Part shown: piece after piece, positions 20,901-29,878 of the stretch
Layout of the letters: each line of letters starts with the position of its first letter
How positions within the stretch are numbered: the stretch's first letter is position 1
Assembly (NCBI GenBank): GCA_023091735.1
Contig: JALKBU010000624.1
Coordinates: 1 to 30,362, forward strand
Length of the DNA: 30,362 bases
Direction: 5' to 3'
From: Trichomonas tenax
Taxonomy: Eukaryota > Parabasalia > Trichomonadida > Trichomonadidae
Made by a program: the position numbers and the translations under genes
Notes under the pieces: model-generated
Seen by the model: only the letters and a program-made list of their open reading frames with translations
What the model was told of the DNA's origin: nothing
The model's database searches: none

Positions 20901-21594
20901 TGCTTTCATTGTGTTTTGAAACTGTAAGTTGATTCAATGAAACGTTTGAGTTTTCTGGGAAAATAACAGACTCTGATTCAATTTCGAAGTTTGAGAATGG
21001 AATTCTTTTTATGATCAATATTTTCGGAATGGAGACCAGAATGTTCTTGTTTTTGACAATTTCTTCAAAATCAGCAACAAGATTTCCATCGTCTGAGACC
21101 AAAAACTCTCCAAACTCTGGAACTGAAATCTGGCGTCCTTTAACTTCGACTCTTTTTGTTTCAACTTCGTTATCCGATCGTTTTTCTATCGGAACAATAT
21201 AACTTTCATCATCTCCTGCAACTTTTATATTACCAAGTGACTCTTGGTCTGATAAACAAAATAAAGGGCAGTTCAGTAGGTCTTTGTAAACAACGTTTTC
21301 CTCTGTTGAATCTTTGTCCTTCTGTAAAATCCTAATGCAGAAAGCGACTTGTTCTTCAACAATTGCATCATCATCACTGCTATATTGATCTTCTGATTCT
21401 TCTTCACTATGTAATTGTTCTTCTGTAGCATGTTTTTCTTCTTTTTCAACGAGATCTTCTACCTCGTTGTAGATTTGATTTTGGTTTTCAGCGAGCTGTT
21501 CTTCTTCATCGTAGAGTGTATCCTCTGAGTCTGAGCTGTCCTCTAAAGGATATATTTCAATCAAGTAATCAGCGTATACTATGTCTTTACTCAT
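14998..21594 (-). pseudogene. giant filamentous-haemagglutinin-like protein with toxin-type tip; two in-frame stops
   Basis: One frame runs 6.6 kb from ATG 21594 to TGA 14998, interrupted only by TAA 20242-20244 and TGA 18952-18954; sequence on both sides of each stop is open and coding-like. In order: an acidic S/E/D-rich N-terminus (residues about 17-85, no signal peptide seen); long beta-helix-like segments with N-x-G-x-I spacing (e.g. FHNFGTIRAS, YGNIDCNLIKING) like bacterial TpsA/FhaB-CdiA stalks; Cys pairs (IFCKKY, GLRCGK, SGFCPP); an Asn/Thr-rich region with YSVMFSP; a coiled coil (about 15950-16140); a helical stretch; a hydrophobic connector (about 15475-15670); and a C-terminal module at 15001-15468. 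No transporter or immunity gene is adjacent. Beta-helix assignment is moderate, bacterial origin of the tip inferred. It may be a recent pseudogene or be read through. Confidence 0.65.
15001..15468 (-). other. C-terminal tip module resembling bacterial polymorphic-toxin ends
   Basis: The last 156 residues of the large frame, after the hydrophobic connector. Visible blocks: LRTKLALEEAGIL, a WGKYSTKT block, LKVHFYMNEETRQIY and a TGMDFKVK block. From memory of motif style only, the VHFYMN/DFKVK pattern following an EEAGIL helix recalls a C-terminal domain of bacterial haemagglutinin-type toxins. The activity is not known to me and no catalytic residues can be assigned. The module is intact: no stop or shift within it. 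Confidence 0.5.
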
Positions 21595-22182
21595 TTATAA
21601 TTTTTAAAATTGAAAGCAATTGAAAAATATTTTCAGAGAACTTAAGCAGATAAAATATGCTATAAATATAGAATGCTACAATATTTACCGGTGAAGTGAC
21701 CTGGCAGACACGTTTTTTCAATTTTATAAAATCTCTTTAGTTTTATAAAATTATATCTTGGTTATGTAAGGTTGGCCAAATAACGAAATATCAAATCTTG
21801 GGTTGGCCGAAAAAAATGTTCATGAAATGCTTTGCCAGGACCGAATAGTTTGACATTTACATGGCATAAAACCTGTATTAATAATTTCCTAGTCTCTCTA
21901 TCATTCCTGTGAGGATGATGTAGCTTGCCATAAGTATATTATTAACAGCGAGTCTTAAAGCCTAATTTATCTTTATTTTGTCAGTAATTTTAATGCTAAA
22001 TGTATAATATGCCGTGTAAAAATTTTACATGACAAATGCTATTTTTACATCAAGAAAGCTGTATTCATCAAAATATTTGTGATTTTTAGATTATCCTTCA
22101 TATATAGATTCCAAATCGAGAGAGAAAAATGACTTTGAATTGCCAATAAAATTTTGTCACATTTATAAAAATTTATAAAAAA
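21595..22182. promoter_or_regulatory. divergent promoter region
   Basis: Shared upstream region of the large minus-strand gene and the AVL9-like gene. GGTTGGCC occurs twice, 31 bases apart (21771 and 21802). Dispersed-motif copies in both orientations lie at about 21850-21868 and 22009-22060 (GCCGTGTAAAA facing TTTTACATGACA). No consensus Inr is visible before ATG 21594; only TCAATT words are present. Confidence 0.4.
22157..22162 (+). promoter_or_regulatory. probable Inr of the AVL9-like gene
   Basis: TCACAT fits the TCAYWW initiator, with +1 24 bases upstream of ATG 22183, slightly further than typical. Confidence 0.5.
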
Positions 22183-23364
22183 ATGGAGCATTTAGTTGCT
22201 TTATCTTTCGAACACAGAGTCGGTAACCAAGTCGATGGTGTCTTCCCGCCACTTCCCAACAAAGAGTTCATCAAGGCGTGGAACCAGGGCCTTCCTTTCA
22301 TCGGAATTCCTGATAAAGCACATGGTGCTTGTTCTTCGTTCATACACTTCACACTTCCAAACCCTGAGCATCCTACAGGCCAATCTTACGGAATTGCGGC
22401 GTACAAATCGCTAGAAACGAGCCAAATCAAGAATCAAGACCCTGCTTTCGTTCGAGGTCACGTTCAGCGTTCATTGCTCGTTATTTCGAAGATTCCACTC
22501 TTTGGAGAGTTAGAAGCTAAACTTAAGCAGCTTCTTTTCGACAATTTTGAAAATTTAGTTCCATCACTCGAAAAAATGTGGAATGAGCTCCAAGAAGTCG
22601 TTACATCGCCAGTTAAATTCTCTGGCATCTCGTATCCTTCTTTATTCCAAAACCTTCAGACTGAAGTTTTAACAGCTGTGAAAGCACTCGTTCTTGGCCA
22701 CAGAATCCTCATTTTCGCTGACAACTCAGAGCTCGTTTCCAAGATGGTTACAGCCATCGGCTCTCTTCTCCCTGGATACATGTACAACGAGGAATATCCA
22801 TACAAATTTTTTGGAACTGATTATGCATTCGCTCCTTATGTTCCTCTGCAATTCACTGAAGTTCTCAATCACTCAAAGTCCCATTCTAAGATCATGGGAA
22901 CATGCAGTGAGTTATTTGTTGAACAGAAAGTTGTCGACTATGATTTGCTCATTGATTGCCGCAAGATTCCAGCAGCTATCACAGGAGGAGAGATCCTTAA
23001 GATCTGCTGCCCGACATCCGTCGAAATGAAGTGGATGAACGAGTTACTCGAGCACATGAAGTTGAACTGGACAAAGACAGAATCTGCTGAATGGGTCCGT
23101 GAAATGTTCCAGAAATGGATGAACACTTTATTCTTCACAATATTAAGCACCAGACACTTGAATTTAGTGCCAGAATATATCTGGCCTTACCTTGATTGGC
23201 TCAAATCTTACGACGTTTTCGGTGAACAATACATTCAAGAATTGATGAAATTAGAAAACACAAAGGAGATTCTTCGCAAGATGGATCTTGCAGCATTAAA
23301 GCAAATCGATGAAACTCTTGTTCCTGCTAAGAGATTGACAATCAAGTCACTCAAGTTCTGGTAA
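22183..23364 (+). CDS. AVL9/DENN-domain family protein
   Basis: Predicted 393-residue protein. The N-terminus has the AVL9 pattern: FEHRVGNQVDGVFPPLP, then LPFIGIPDKAH, then a YGIAAYKSLE strand and VQRSLLVISKIPLFGELEAKL, the most conserved block of the family. Central FSGISYPSLF and LVLGHRILIFADNSELVSKMV resemble the cDENN core. AVL9/DENN proteins act in exocytic or recycling membrane traffic, some as Rab exchange factors; a similar role in the cytosol at secretory membranes is inferred. At 393 residues it is much shorter than animal homologues and consists of little beyond the DENN core. ATG and Inr agree. The frame is intact with a TAA stop. Confidence 0.85.
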   Translation: MEHLVALSFEHRVGNQVDGVFPPLPNKEFIKAWNQGLPFIGIPDKAHGACSSFIHFTLPNPEHPTGQSYGIAAYKSLETSQIKNQDPAFVRGHVQRSLLVISKIPLFGELEAKLKQLLFDNFENLVPSLEKMWNELQEVVTSPVKFSGISYPSLFQNLQTEVLTAVKALVLGHRILIFADNSELVSKMVTAIGSLLPGYMYNEEYPYKFFGTDYAFAPYVPLQFTEVLNHSKSHSKIMGTCSELFVEQKVVDYDLLIDCRKIPAAITGGEILKICCPTSVEMKWMNELLEHMKLNWTKTESAEWVREMFQKWMNTLFFTILSTRHLNLVPEYIWPYLDWLKSYDVFGEQYIQELMKLENTKEILRKMDLAALKQIDETLVPAKRLTIKSLKFW

Positions 23365-23599
23365 TTTTGTATATTTGTTTCAATAAATTATTATATCTTT
23401 CCAAAACATATACAGAAGCAATAGCTCCTCAATTTCAATATAAATTTATCAAATCCTCAATATCTTTTCTAACCAAAATATATTTCTTCAATATTTGAAA
23501 GAAATGTAAATGAAAAAGAATAAGCATTTAAAAATACAAACATAATTTACGAATACAACAGGTTATTTCTATAAATATTTCGATGAATTTTCAAAATTG
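23365..23599. other. convergent intergenic spacer
   Basis: 235 AT-rich bases between the 3' ends of the AVL9-like and coiled-coil genes. Nothing seen. Confidence 0.6.
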
Positions 23600-24412
23600 T
23601 TATTTCTTTGGAGAATTCCGCATATCTGAGTACTTCACACCGAATCTGTGGCATCTGTCAACTTTCTCTTGTAATTTCTTTCTTTCATTTTGTAGTTGTT
23701 TTAATTCTTCTGTAACTTTGGCTAATGTCGTTCGGTTCTCTGCAGCAGTACTTACCTGAATGATCAGCTCAGTTTTTAACTCTTTGAGCTGTTTATTTTC
23801 AGATTGTATTTCATCGAGCTTAGTTTTGTTAGTTTTGTATTCATTCTCTATAATATTAGAGTATAATTCCCTTTTCTTTGTCTTGGCTATTGAGCGACTT
23901 GTTGATTGTAACTCTTAAGCGAGATCAATGTTTATCAATGTTTCATTGAGTTTTTGGATTTCTTTTTGTGCCAAGTATATCTCCTCCTCGAGCTTTTTAA
24001 TATTCTTATCAGAAAAGTATGATGTAAAGAACAAAATTTGCTGTTTCAATTCAAAATTTTCGTCTTCTAAGACTTGAAGCCTTGAAAAGTAGCCTTTTTC
24101 ATTTGCATTGTCCACATTTTTGCTTGAATAGTATTTTTCATTGAATTCGAGTATTTTTTCGAAATCTTCGAATTCTTCGTTTTTAATATCATCGAAATAC
24201 TTATACATATCATATATTTCGTCTTGCAAACCTTTGATTTCTTCGATCAAATCCTGCTGTTCTATCTTTCTTGTCGTTAAATCTTTAAATCCAACTAATT
24301 TTGTCTTCTTTTTCTTGATGATCTTACTCGGTCTATACGGATACGTTTGGGAGAACCTTGGATTCATTTTAATCTGTTTTTCAGGCGGTTTCACCTCTTT
24401 CACATCCGTCAT
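23600..24412 (-). pseudogene. coiled-coil protein split by one in-frame TAA
   Basis: From ATG 24412 (MTDVKEVKPP) a basic, Pro-containing N-terminus (PYRPSKIIKKKK) leads into heptad-rich coiled coil (EEIKGLQDEIYDMYKYFDD and onwards). TAA at 23915-23917 stops it after NETLINIDLA. The same frame then stays open and heptad-rich (LDEIQSENKQLKELKTEL, VTEELKQLQNERKKLQEKV) to a TAA at 23600, giving about 270 codons in all. So this is either a single-nonsense allele, or two half products. An upstream in-frame ATG at 24454 is possible. No specific family is recognised; a cytoskeletal role would be a guess. Confidence 0.75.
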
Positions 24413-24434
24413 GGAAAAAAATCTTTCTTTTCGA

Positions 24435-24440
24435 AAATGA
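24435..24440 (-). promoter_or_regulatory. possible Inr of the coiled-coil gene
   Basis: TCATTT on the minus strand, 26 bases from +1 to ATG 24412; it lies downstream of the alternative ATG 24454 and so favours the shorter start. Confidence 0.4.
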
Positions 24441-24635
24441 CTCATTTCACGCATATCAAATCTTTTATTTCTGACTACTTAACATATCTACAATCGCTAT
24501 CTCCTTGTGTGTTAAAAATATATCTGTGATATTTTTTAAGATTATAGAAATGAGGTGATTAAAGATATTAAAATTGTTTATCTCGTTCGCCTAATGTTTG
24601 TAAAAATAAGAAAAAATGATAGATTAAATGTGAAA

Positions 24636-25229
24636 TTACCAGTTCTTATATGCATAAGAACCGTCGACACCGGATGTGTATCCACTAATCCTTAGAGCAT
24701 TAGTGAACTGCCACATCACATAAGGTCCTTTGTACGTGCAAACTGAATTATATTGTGCTATCCAGACTTCGATTCCAGCATTGTTTACCATCGTCATATC
24801 AATATAATTAGTTGCCCAGTTCAAATTACAGTAAAGCATTGGTTTGTATCCGTAAGCTTTCATTCTGTTGCAAAACGCGAGAACGTTCTTAGCGACTTGG
24901 ACCTTTCCGACGGCCATTGTAGCATCTTCGACATCGTAAGCGACAGGCATGTTAATGTGAGCCTTATATGGGTTAATAATGCTGTGGCAATAATCGGCTT
25001 CAGCAATGGCCTGAGCTTCGGTCTTAGCGTAACCGTAGTGGTAAGCGCCGATAGCAATTTTAGCTGCAATAGCTTCACGTAAGTGATTGACGAATTGTTT
25101 GTCTTCCTGGCCAACATGTGAACCATAGCCTGCGCGGATCATGACACCATTGATTCCGGAGTTGATGTGGGCGGCGTTGAAGTCGATGTTTCCCTGCCAG
25201 ACACTGACGTCGACGACTTTGTACGGCAT
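24636..25229 (-). CDS. GH25 lysozyme (muramidase)
   Basis: Predicted 197-residue Chalaropsis-type lysozyme cleaving the N-acetylmuramic acid-N-acetylglucosamine bond of peptidoglycan. VVDVSVWQGNIDF opens the barrel (Asp7); GVMIRAGYG and AIGAYHYGYAKT are family blocks; AYDVEDA supplies the Asp99-x-Glu101 catalytic pair; VWIAQYN and VMWQFTNA close the fold. Length matches the bare catalytic domain with no cell-wall-binding repeats. From ATG 25229 there is no signal peptide. A longer frame from TTG 25256 adds a few hydrophobic residues (NFTFLL) but lacks an ATG. No consensus Inr is visible. In trichomonads such genes are regarded as acquired from bacteria and may serve bacterial digestion or killing; whether this one is secreted is unclear. 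Confidence 0.93.
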   Translation of the reverse strand: MPYKVVDVSVWQGNIDFNAAHINSGINGVMIRAGYGSHVGQEDKQFVNHLREAIAAKIAIGAYHYGYAKTEAQAIAEADYCHSIINPYKAHINMPVAYDVEDATMAVGKVQVAKNVLAFCNRMKAYGYKPMLYCNLNWATNYIDMTMVNNAGIEVWIAQYNSVCTYKGPYVMWQFTNALRISGYTSGVDGSYAYKNW

Positions 25230-25955
25230 TAAGAGAAATGTAAAGTTATTACTCAATTTTTGATTTAGCTCTCAATTGAAAATCTTTTGTAATTTTATTT
25301 GGCACATTATATATATGCATGGAAGATCTGGAAAAGTGACATTATTATCTTTTTAACCTTATATCAAATTTTGGAGTTCTGAAACATGATTTTTGGATAT
25401 GGTATTAATTATATAGTATTTTTAACGAATAAAATTAATGATCTAAATTGAGAAGAACGATAAATAAAGGTTATAATGCATTACATCATAAATTGATTTT
25501 CATTTTGAAATATGATGAAATGAAAATCTGTCGTTGTAAATTTGATTAAGTACGACCGAGTTTTGAGGAAATCTGTTTAAACACATATTGATCTTCATTA
25601 GATTATTGTATTTCCATCGAAATTTCGAAATTGAGAAAAACTATATATGTCAAAAAGATTTGCTTTACGTGATAAATATCTGTTTACATGTCAAAATAGA
25701 AATAACATGTGACAGTATTTTCTTTTTAGTTTTCTGGCATCATTGACATAACATATCTTACGATTTGAAGAAAGTTTATCTCAAACATAATGTGTAGAAA
25801 TGCAATGCACTGTAAAAAACGATCAATTATAAATTGATTAAAACATAATTCATTACATTTATTATTTGTTTTAGTGCAAATGTATTGTTTCCTTGGATGC
25901 ATATTTTCAACTATCAATATGTTTAAGTTTAAGTCTATCTTTATATAAAAGTAAT
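25230..25955. other. intergenic, AT-rich
   Basis: No gene seen; a 63-codon minus frame at 25726-25917 has no motif. Dispersed-motif copies cluster at about 25664-25712 (TTTACGTGATA, TTTACATGTCA, AACATGTGACA). Confidence 0.5.
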
Positions 25956-27374
25956 TTACAAATTAGATCTCTCTATAATATTCTTATATGACTCAAGGCT
26001 CTTCTGCGGTGTTCTCTCTTGAGTGATGAGATTGACTTTCACGAATCCGAAGTGCTGCTCGTAGCCATCTGCCCACTCGTAGTTGTCGAGGAGTGACCAA
26101 TAGAGATATCCCATGACAGGGATTCCGTAGTCGATGGCACGCTTGAGATAGCACAAACTCTGTGTGACGAACCACTCGCGGAGATTGTCATCTTTGTCGC
26201 TGATGCCGTGTTCTGTCACAAAAATCTTCAAGTGACGAGGATTCCACTCCCTGTCGACCCATCTCACCGTTGTCGCCAATGTTGAAGGGATAAGTGACCA
26301 CTGAAAGTCTGAGAGAGGAATGCTCGTGTTCGGGCGTCTGTTCGCTAACGGGAACTCTGTCCAATCACGTGGATCGATTGTCGTGTAAATCGAAGTGTAG
26401 TGATTGACGGCGATGAAATCGAGCGACTCTGGGAGTCCAACAATCTCCTGGCGGAACAAGCGGATGCCGAGAGGACGGAATTGGAGGACTCCTGTTGAAA
26501 AAGCTTCCATGTAAGGACGAATTAAGAATGAGTTCACAGCTGATGAAAGCAAGTTCTCAATGAGAGACCACTTGTGCTTTGGATAGCAGAGAATGAGCTG
26601 GTTGACAATGGAAACTTGAACGTCCTCAATAATCTGATGAATTAACCTATAAGCTGTCAAGTGACAGATAAGCATCTTAGACACAGCCAAGAACGACTTC
26701 CTGAACTTCATTTTGTATCCTGGTGGGAAAGCGCCTGCTAAATATCCCATTAAACTCACAGACATCGGCTCATTGATCGTAAAGAAGAATCTGCAGTGCT
26801 CTTTGAGTTTCTTCACTGTGTACTCAACAAATTCCATGAAATATTGCTGGAAATTCGGTGATAGTAATCCTTTTTCATCTTCAATCCATCCTGGATACTC
26901 GAAATGGAACAAAGTGATCATTGGTTCGATTCCTGCAGCACGTAGTTTGTCACATTGTTCGATATAGTTTTGCATATATTTATCATTAAATTCTAATCTG
27001 CGCGGTTCAATGCCACTCCATGATAATCCGAACCTGTATGAGTTCATTTTCGCATTTTTCATGATTTCGAGATCCTTGTCGAAGTTTTCGATGCTTTCGC
27101 ACGCATTTTGATGATCTGGAGCCCGTTGATGGCCTTCCTTCGTATATTGGGTGGAAAATCTTGACCAGTTCGACTCTTCCTTCGTGTTTTCGATCTGATA
27201 GGCTGCTGTCGCTGTTCCAAAATAGAAGTTTTTCGCAAATTTCAGTTTTTCGACTTCTTCTTGCGGAATTTCGTCGAGTTCCACATTCGGAGGTATGTGG
27301 CGCCGCACCAACGATAGAATCATCTTCCTTAAGACGTAGAAAAGTAATAAATAAAAGACTAAAACATAATTCAT
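25956..27374 (-). CDS. GH1 beta-glycosidase with N-terminal membrane anchor
   Basis: Predicted 472-residue glycoside hydrolase family 1 enzyme (beta-glucosidase/beta-galactosidase-like). FYFGTATAAYQIE (50-62) and NSYRFGLSWSGIEP (111-124) are N-terminal GH1 blocks. FFFTINEP carries the acid/base Glu202; VNHYTS follows; IFVTEHGISD carries the nucleophile Glu388, with His in place of the Asn usual in TENG; GYLYWSLLDNYEWADGY is the C-terminal substrate-site block. Residues about 2-25 form a hydrophobic segment followed by RKM and RRH, suggesting a signal anchor and a lumenal or extracellular enzyme. ATG 27374 is the first Met; a second at 27323 would remove the anchor. No consensus Inr is seen. 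It is intact, with a substrate that cannot be told by eye. Confidence 0.93.
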   Translation of the reverse strand: MNYVLVFYLLLFYVLRKMILSLVRRHIPPNVELDEIPQEEVEKLKFAKNFYFGTATAAYQIENTKEESNWSRFSTQYTKEGHQRAPDHQNACESIENFDKDLEIMKNAKMNSYRFGLSWSGIEPRRLEFNDKYMQNYIEQCDKLRAAGIEPMITLFHFEYPGWIEDEKGLLSPNFQQYFMEFVEYTVKKLKEHCRFFFTINEPMSVSLMGYLAGAFPPGYKMKFRKSFLAVSKMLICHLTAYRLIHQIIEDVQVSIVNQLILCYPKHKWSLIENLLSSAVNSFLIRPYMEAFSTGVLQFRPLGIRLFRQEIVGLPESLDFIAVNHYTSIYTTIDPRDWTEFPLANRRPNTSIPLSDFQWSLIPSTLATTVRWVDREWNPRHLKIFVTEHGISDKDDNLREWFVTQSLCYLKRAIDYGIPVMGYLYWSLLDNYEWADGYEQHFGFVKVNLITQERTPQKSLESYKNIIERSNL

Positions 27375-28139
27375 TGATAAAAAATGGAAATTTGGCTTTT
27401 AAATATTTTTCCATATTTGAGATGTACACTTCATTTAATTGAATTTTTCATCAACAATTATCCAAAAATGTCAACAGGAACGGCAGTTTTGAAAAAAAAG
27501 GTGCCTCAATGGGCTTGTTATTCATATGTACACTATCCCATTCGATTTTTCTTACACTAATGAACTATTCTCCAACGATACTGTTCTTTAATCCTTAAAT
27601 TTAACTAATCTTATCTACAAACTTCGCTATTCTAGAAATCGTCATAAATATGTATTTGCATGCCGATACTGTATTTGTAATTAGAAGAATTGAAGCTTGA
27701 TTTTTATGTTAAGCATACTTTTGGGGAATTTAAACCTTATCAATGAATTAAACAATGATTATTGATATACTTTAAAATTCATTGGAAGCTTTATCAAATT
27801 AATTAAGAGTTAACAGATGTTAATGATCTTTTTGATGATATTTTTCAAAATCTAACATGTGTTTCAAATGAAGTTGACATCACTTAAAATCGGTAATATA
27901 TTCACGAGGTCTTTTGTATCACAACCCTAAAAATTGTAATTTCGCTATTCTTCATTGAATATTTTAAATTTTCATTACAAAATCGATTTTTTTGATCTTG
28001 CTTTTTGTTCATTATATATACTTCTATTTTGTAAATTGGATTTTAATCGATTTATTTGATATTGCACTGATTTATGAAAGAAATTGCAATAAATTTAAAA
28101 TTAATTTTAGTAACAATGATGATAAATCATACAAAACAT
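27375..28139. other. intergenic, AT-rich
   Basis: About 765 bases with no supported gene. The open frames at its left edge are shadows of the GH1 gene. Confidence 0.55.
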
Positions 28140-29153
28140 TTATTGAAAGAGTTCTCTGTAGTCTCCTTTGATCTGTTTAGTAATTCCGTGTAATTCGTGA
28201 ATGTATCGATTTAATTGTTCTGTGTTTGTACGATCTACTTGTTTCGTACTTATAGATTTCTTCTTTTCCTTGACGACCACTTCCTCATTTTCACGTGTTG
28301 CTGTGTTATTATCACGAAATTCTCTATTTGTGTATTTTTCTGGGCGATAATGATAATATGGCTGATCTGAATGATATCTGCGCGATGCTTCCTCACCGAG
28401 AATGTCAAGCATTCGATCGCAGCGATGTTGAACCTCTTTTAATGATTTTCTTGCTTCTTTATATTTATATTCGTTGTTATCATTTCTGTAAGTGTAATTT
28501 TTGTTTGAATTTCTTGATGCAACGACCATAATTAAGTCTCTTAATTGATTTCGAAGTAATTTTGGATTATCTCGCGGTAATGGCATATTTACATCACATA
28601 CACGCGATAATTCGTGGTAAATATCGTATGCAAATTCTTCCCATGCTTTATCTTCGCGTTTTATTGAAGAAATTTGATACTTCAAATTTTCATTTTCAGC
28701 ACGAAGGTCCAAAATGTCCTCCTGTGCCTGCCTCAGCTGATATATGGACTTTTGGATCCTTTCTTCTGCATTTCTTGGCACTTGAATCGAAGATTTTTCT
28801 GCATAAAACTGCACAGACTGCTTCATTTTTTCATTCTCTATCTGCAGTAGTTCTATTTTCTCACGCTGGTCAGAAATTACATTTGTTTGTTTTTCTAATT
28901 GTGTTTTTTGTAATTCAATTTGGTTTTGAAGTTCTATTATTTTAGTTTCATCAACAACTTTTGTCTTCTGCTGCTGGCTCATCTCTGAAAGCCTCATTAG
29001 CAATTCTTTGTACTGTTGCTGAGAAGTTGATAAAACGACTTCAGTGTTCTCCAAAACCTCCGTTTTCTTCGCGAGCTCATTCTCAAGCACGTTAACTCTC
29101 GCTTCTGATGCGCGAAGTGCCCTCTTTAGCTCAGCAACTTGATTTTCATCCAT
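28140..29153 (-). CDS. coiled-coil protein, function unknown
   Basis: Predicted 337-residue protein. Residues 1-165 are almost continuous heptads rich in E, K, Q and L (VAELKRALRASEARVNVLEN, IIELQNQIELQKTQLEKQ, LRQAQEDILDLRAENENLK). A globular or helical middle (WEEFAYDIYHELSRVCDVNM, 170-190) precedes a basic, Tyr/Asn/Arg-rich segment (about 215-295) and a C-terminal helix ending GDYRELFQ. No signal peptide or membrane segment. ATG 29153 is the first Met; no consensus Inr is visible. Cytoskeletal or centrosome-type roles are common for such proteins, but no family is recognised. Confidence 0.8.
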   Translation of the reverse strand: MDENQVAELKRALRASEARVNVLENELAKKTEVLENTEVVLSTSQQQYKELLMRLSEMSQQQKTKVVDETKIIELQNQIELQKTQLEKQTNVISDQREKIELLQIENEKMKQSVQFYAEKSSIQVPRNAEERIQKSIYQLRQAQEDILDLRAENENLKYQISSIKREDKAWEEFAYDIYHELSRVCDVNMPLPRDNPKLLRNQLRDLIMVVASRNSNKNYTYRNDNNEYKYKEARKSLKEVQHRCDRMLDILGEEASRRYHSDQPYYHYRPEKYTNREFRDNNTATRENEEVVVKEKKKSISTKQVDRTNTEQLNRYIHELHGITKQIKGDYRELFQ

Positions 29154-29627
29154 TCTATTTTATAAAAGAAAACGGTCACCAAAAATAAAAAAATCTTTTC
29201 AAACAAACTTTTGATTTAGACACTGCGATATCTATATCTTGGTAAATCTTTTACAGAAATGGAAAATATCGACTTTTAAATTTTTCAACAAAAAATTGGA
29301 GTCGATTGGATTTTTTAATAACAGAATTATGGATGTGCAAATTAGGCACTTTTTGACTGCGCGCGAACTCATCATTTTTAAAGAGCAATTCAATTGGGTC
29401 CACGATTTTAGCGAATCGGCCCATTTTTGATAATTCGCTAATCCATAAATCTATGCAATAAAATTTTACTGAACGGCTGTAGCACAACTTTCCTTTCTGT
29501 GTTTGTGAAAGATGCTCTCCTAACTGAACGAAGAAATGATGACTTCAAATCATTAAGAAAAGGGATATGATCATATCTGTTCAATTATATTTTGTAGTTT
29601 TGAAATCGCTAAAATAGTGGAAATATT
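29154..29627. other. intergenic
   Basis: Short overlapping frames on both strands (29239-29487) without motifs; nothing called. Confidence 0.5.
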
Positions 29628-29875
29628 TATATCAATATACAAAAGAAGACTTCGAGAGATGCATTCGCAACTTTCATATTTCTGATTTGTGTTATAATAT
29701 TTTCGTCTTCTTCATCAAATTGAATTATGATAGGATAAACTGCATGACAGTCGGCTGTGCTATAAAGTTTGATGTTATTTACGAATGGTTTAGTAACAAT
29801 ATCATTTGTTGTTGCATCGCCATAAACATTGTTACTGTTTGAGCAATAACAATGAACTGCAGTGATTGCTTCTGC
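29628..29875 (-). pseudogene. unrecognised gene remnant
   Basis: An open stretch of about 82 codons with protein-like composition (ITAVHCYCSNSNNVYGDATT, KLYSTADCHAVYPIIIQFDE) ends at TAA 29628. Upstream it is bounded by TAG at 29876-29878, and the same frame continues protein-like for about 13 codons beyond it (CIVKHQGN) before another stop. There is no suitable start ATG. It is best read as a relic of a longer gene; family not recognised. Confidence 0.45.
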
Positions 29876-29878
29876 CTA

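Noticed and set aside
14998..21594. Three separate genes at 20242-21594, 18952-20190 and 14998-18810
   Set aside because: All three are in the same frame, the gaps between them are fully open, and the second would start at TTG. One interrupted gene is simpler.
7922..24412. Reassigned stop codons (e.g. TAA as Gln)
   Set aside because: Intact genes here end in TAA or TGA at sensible places, and the interruptions include TAA, TAG and TGA.
27007..27442. Frames overlapping the GH1 5' end on both strands
   Set aside because: Shadows of the clearly recognisable GH1 frame.
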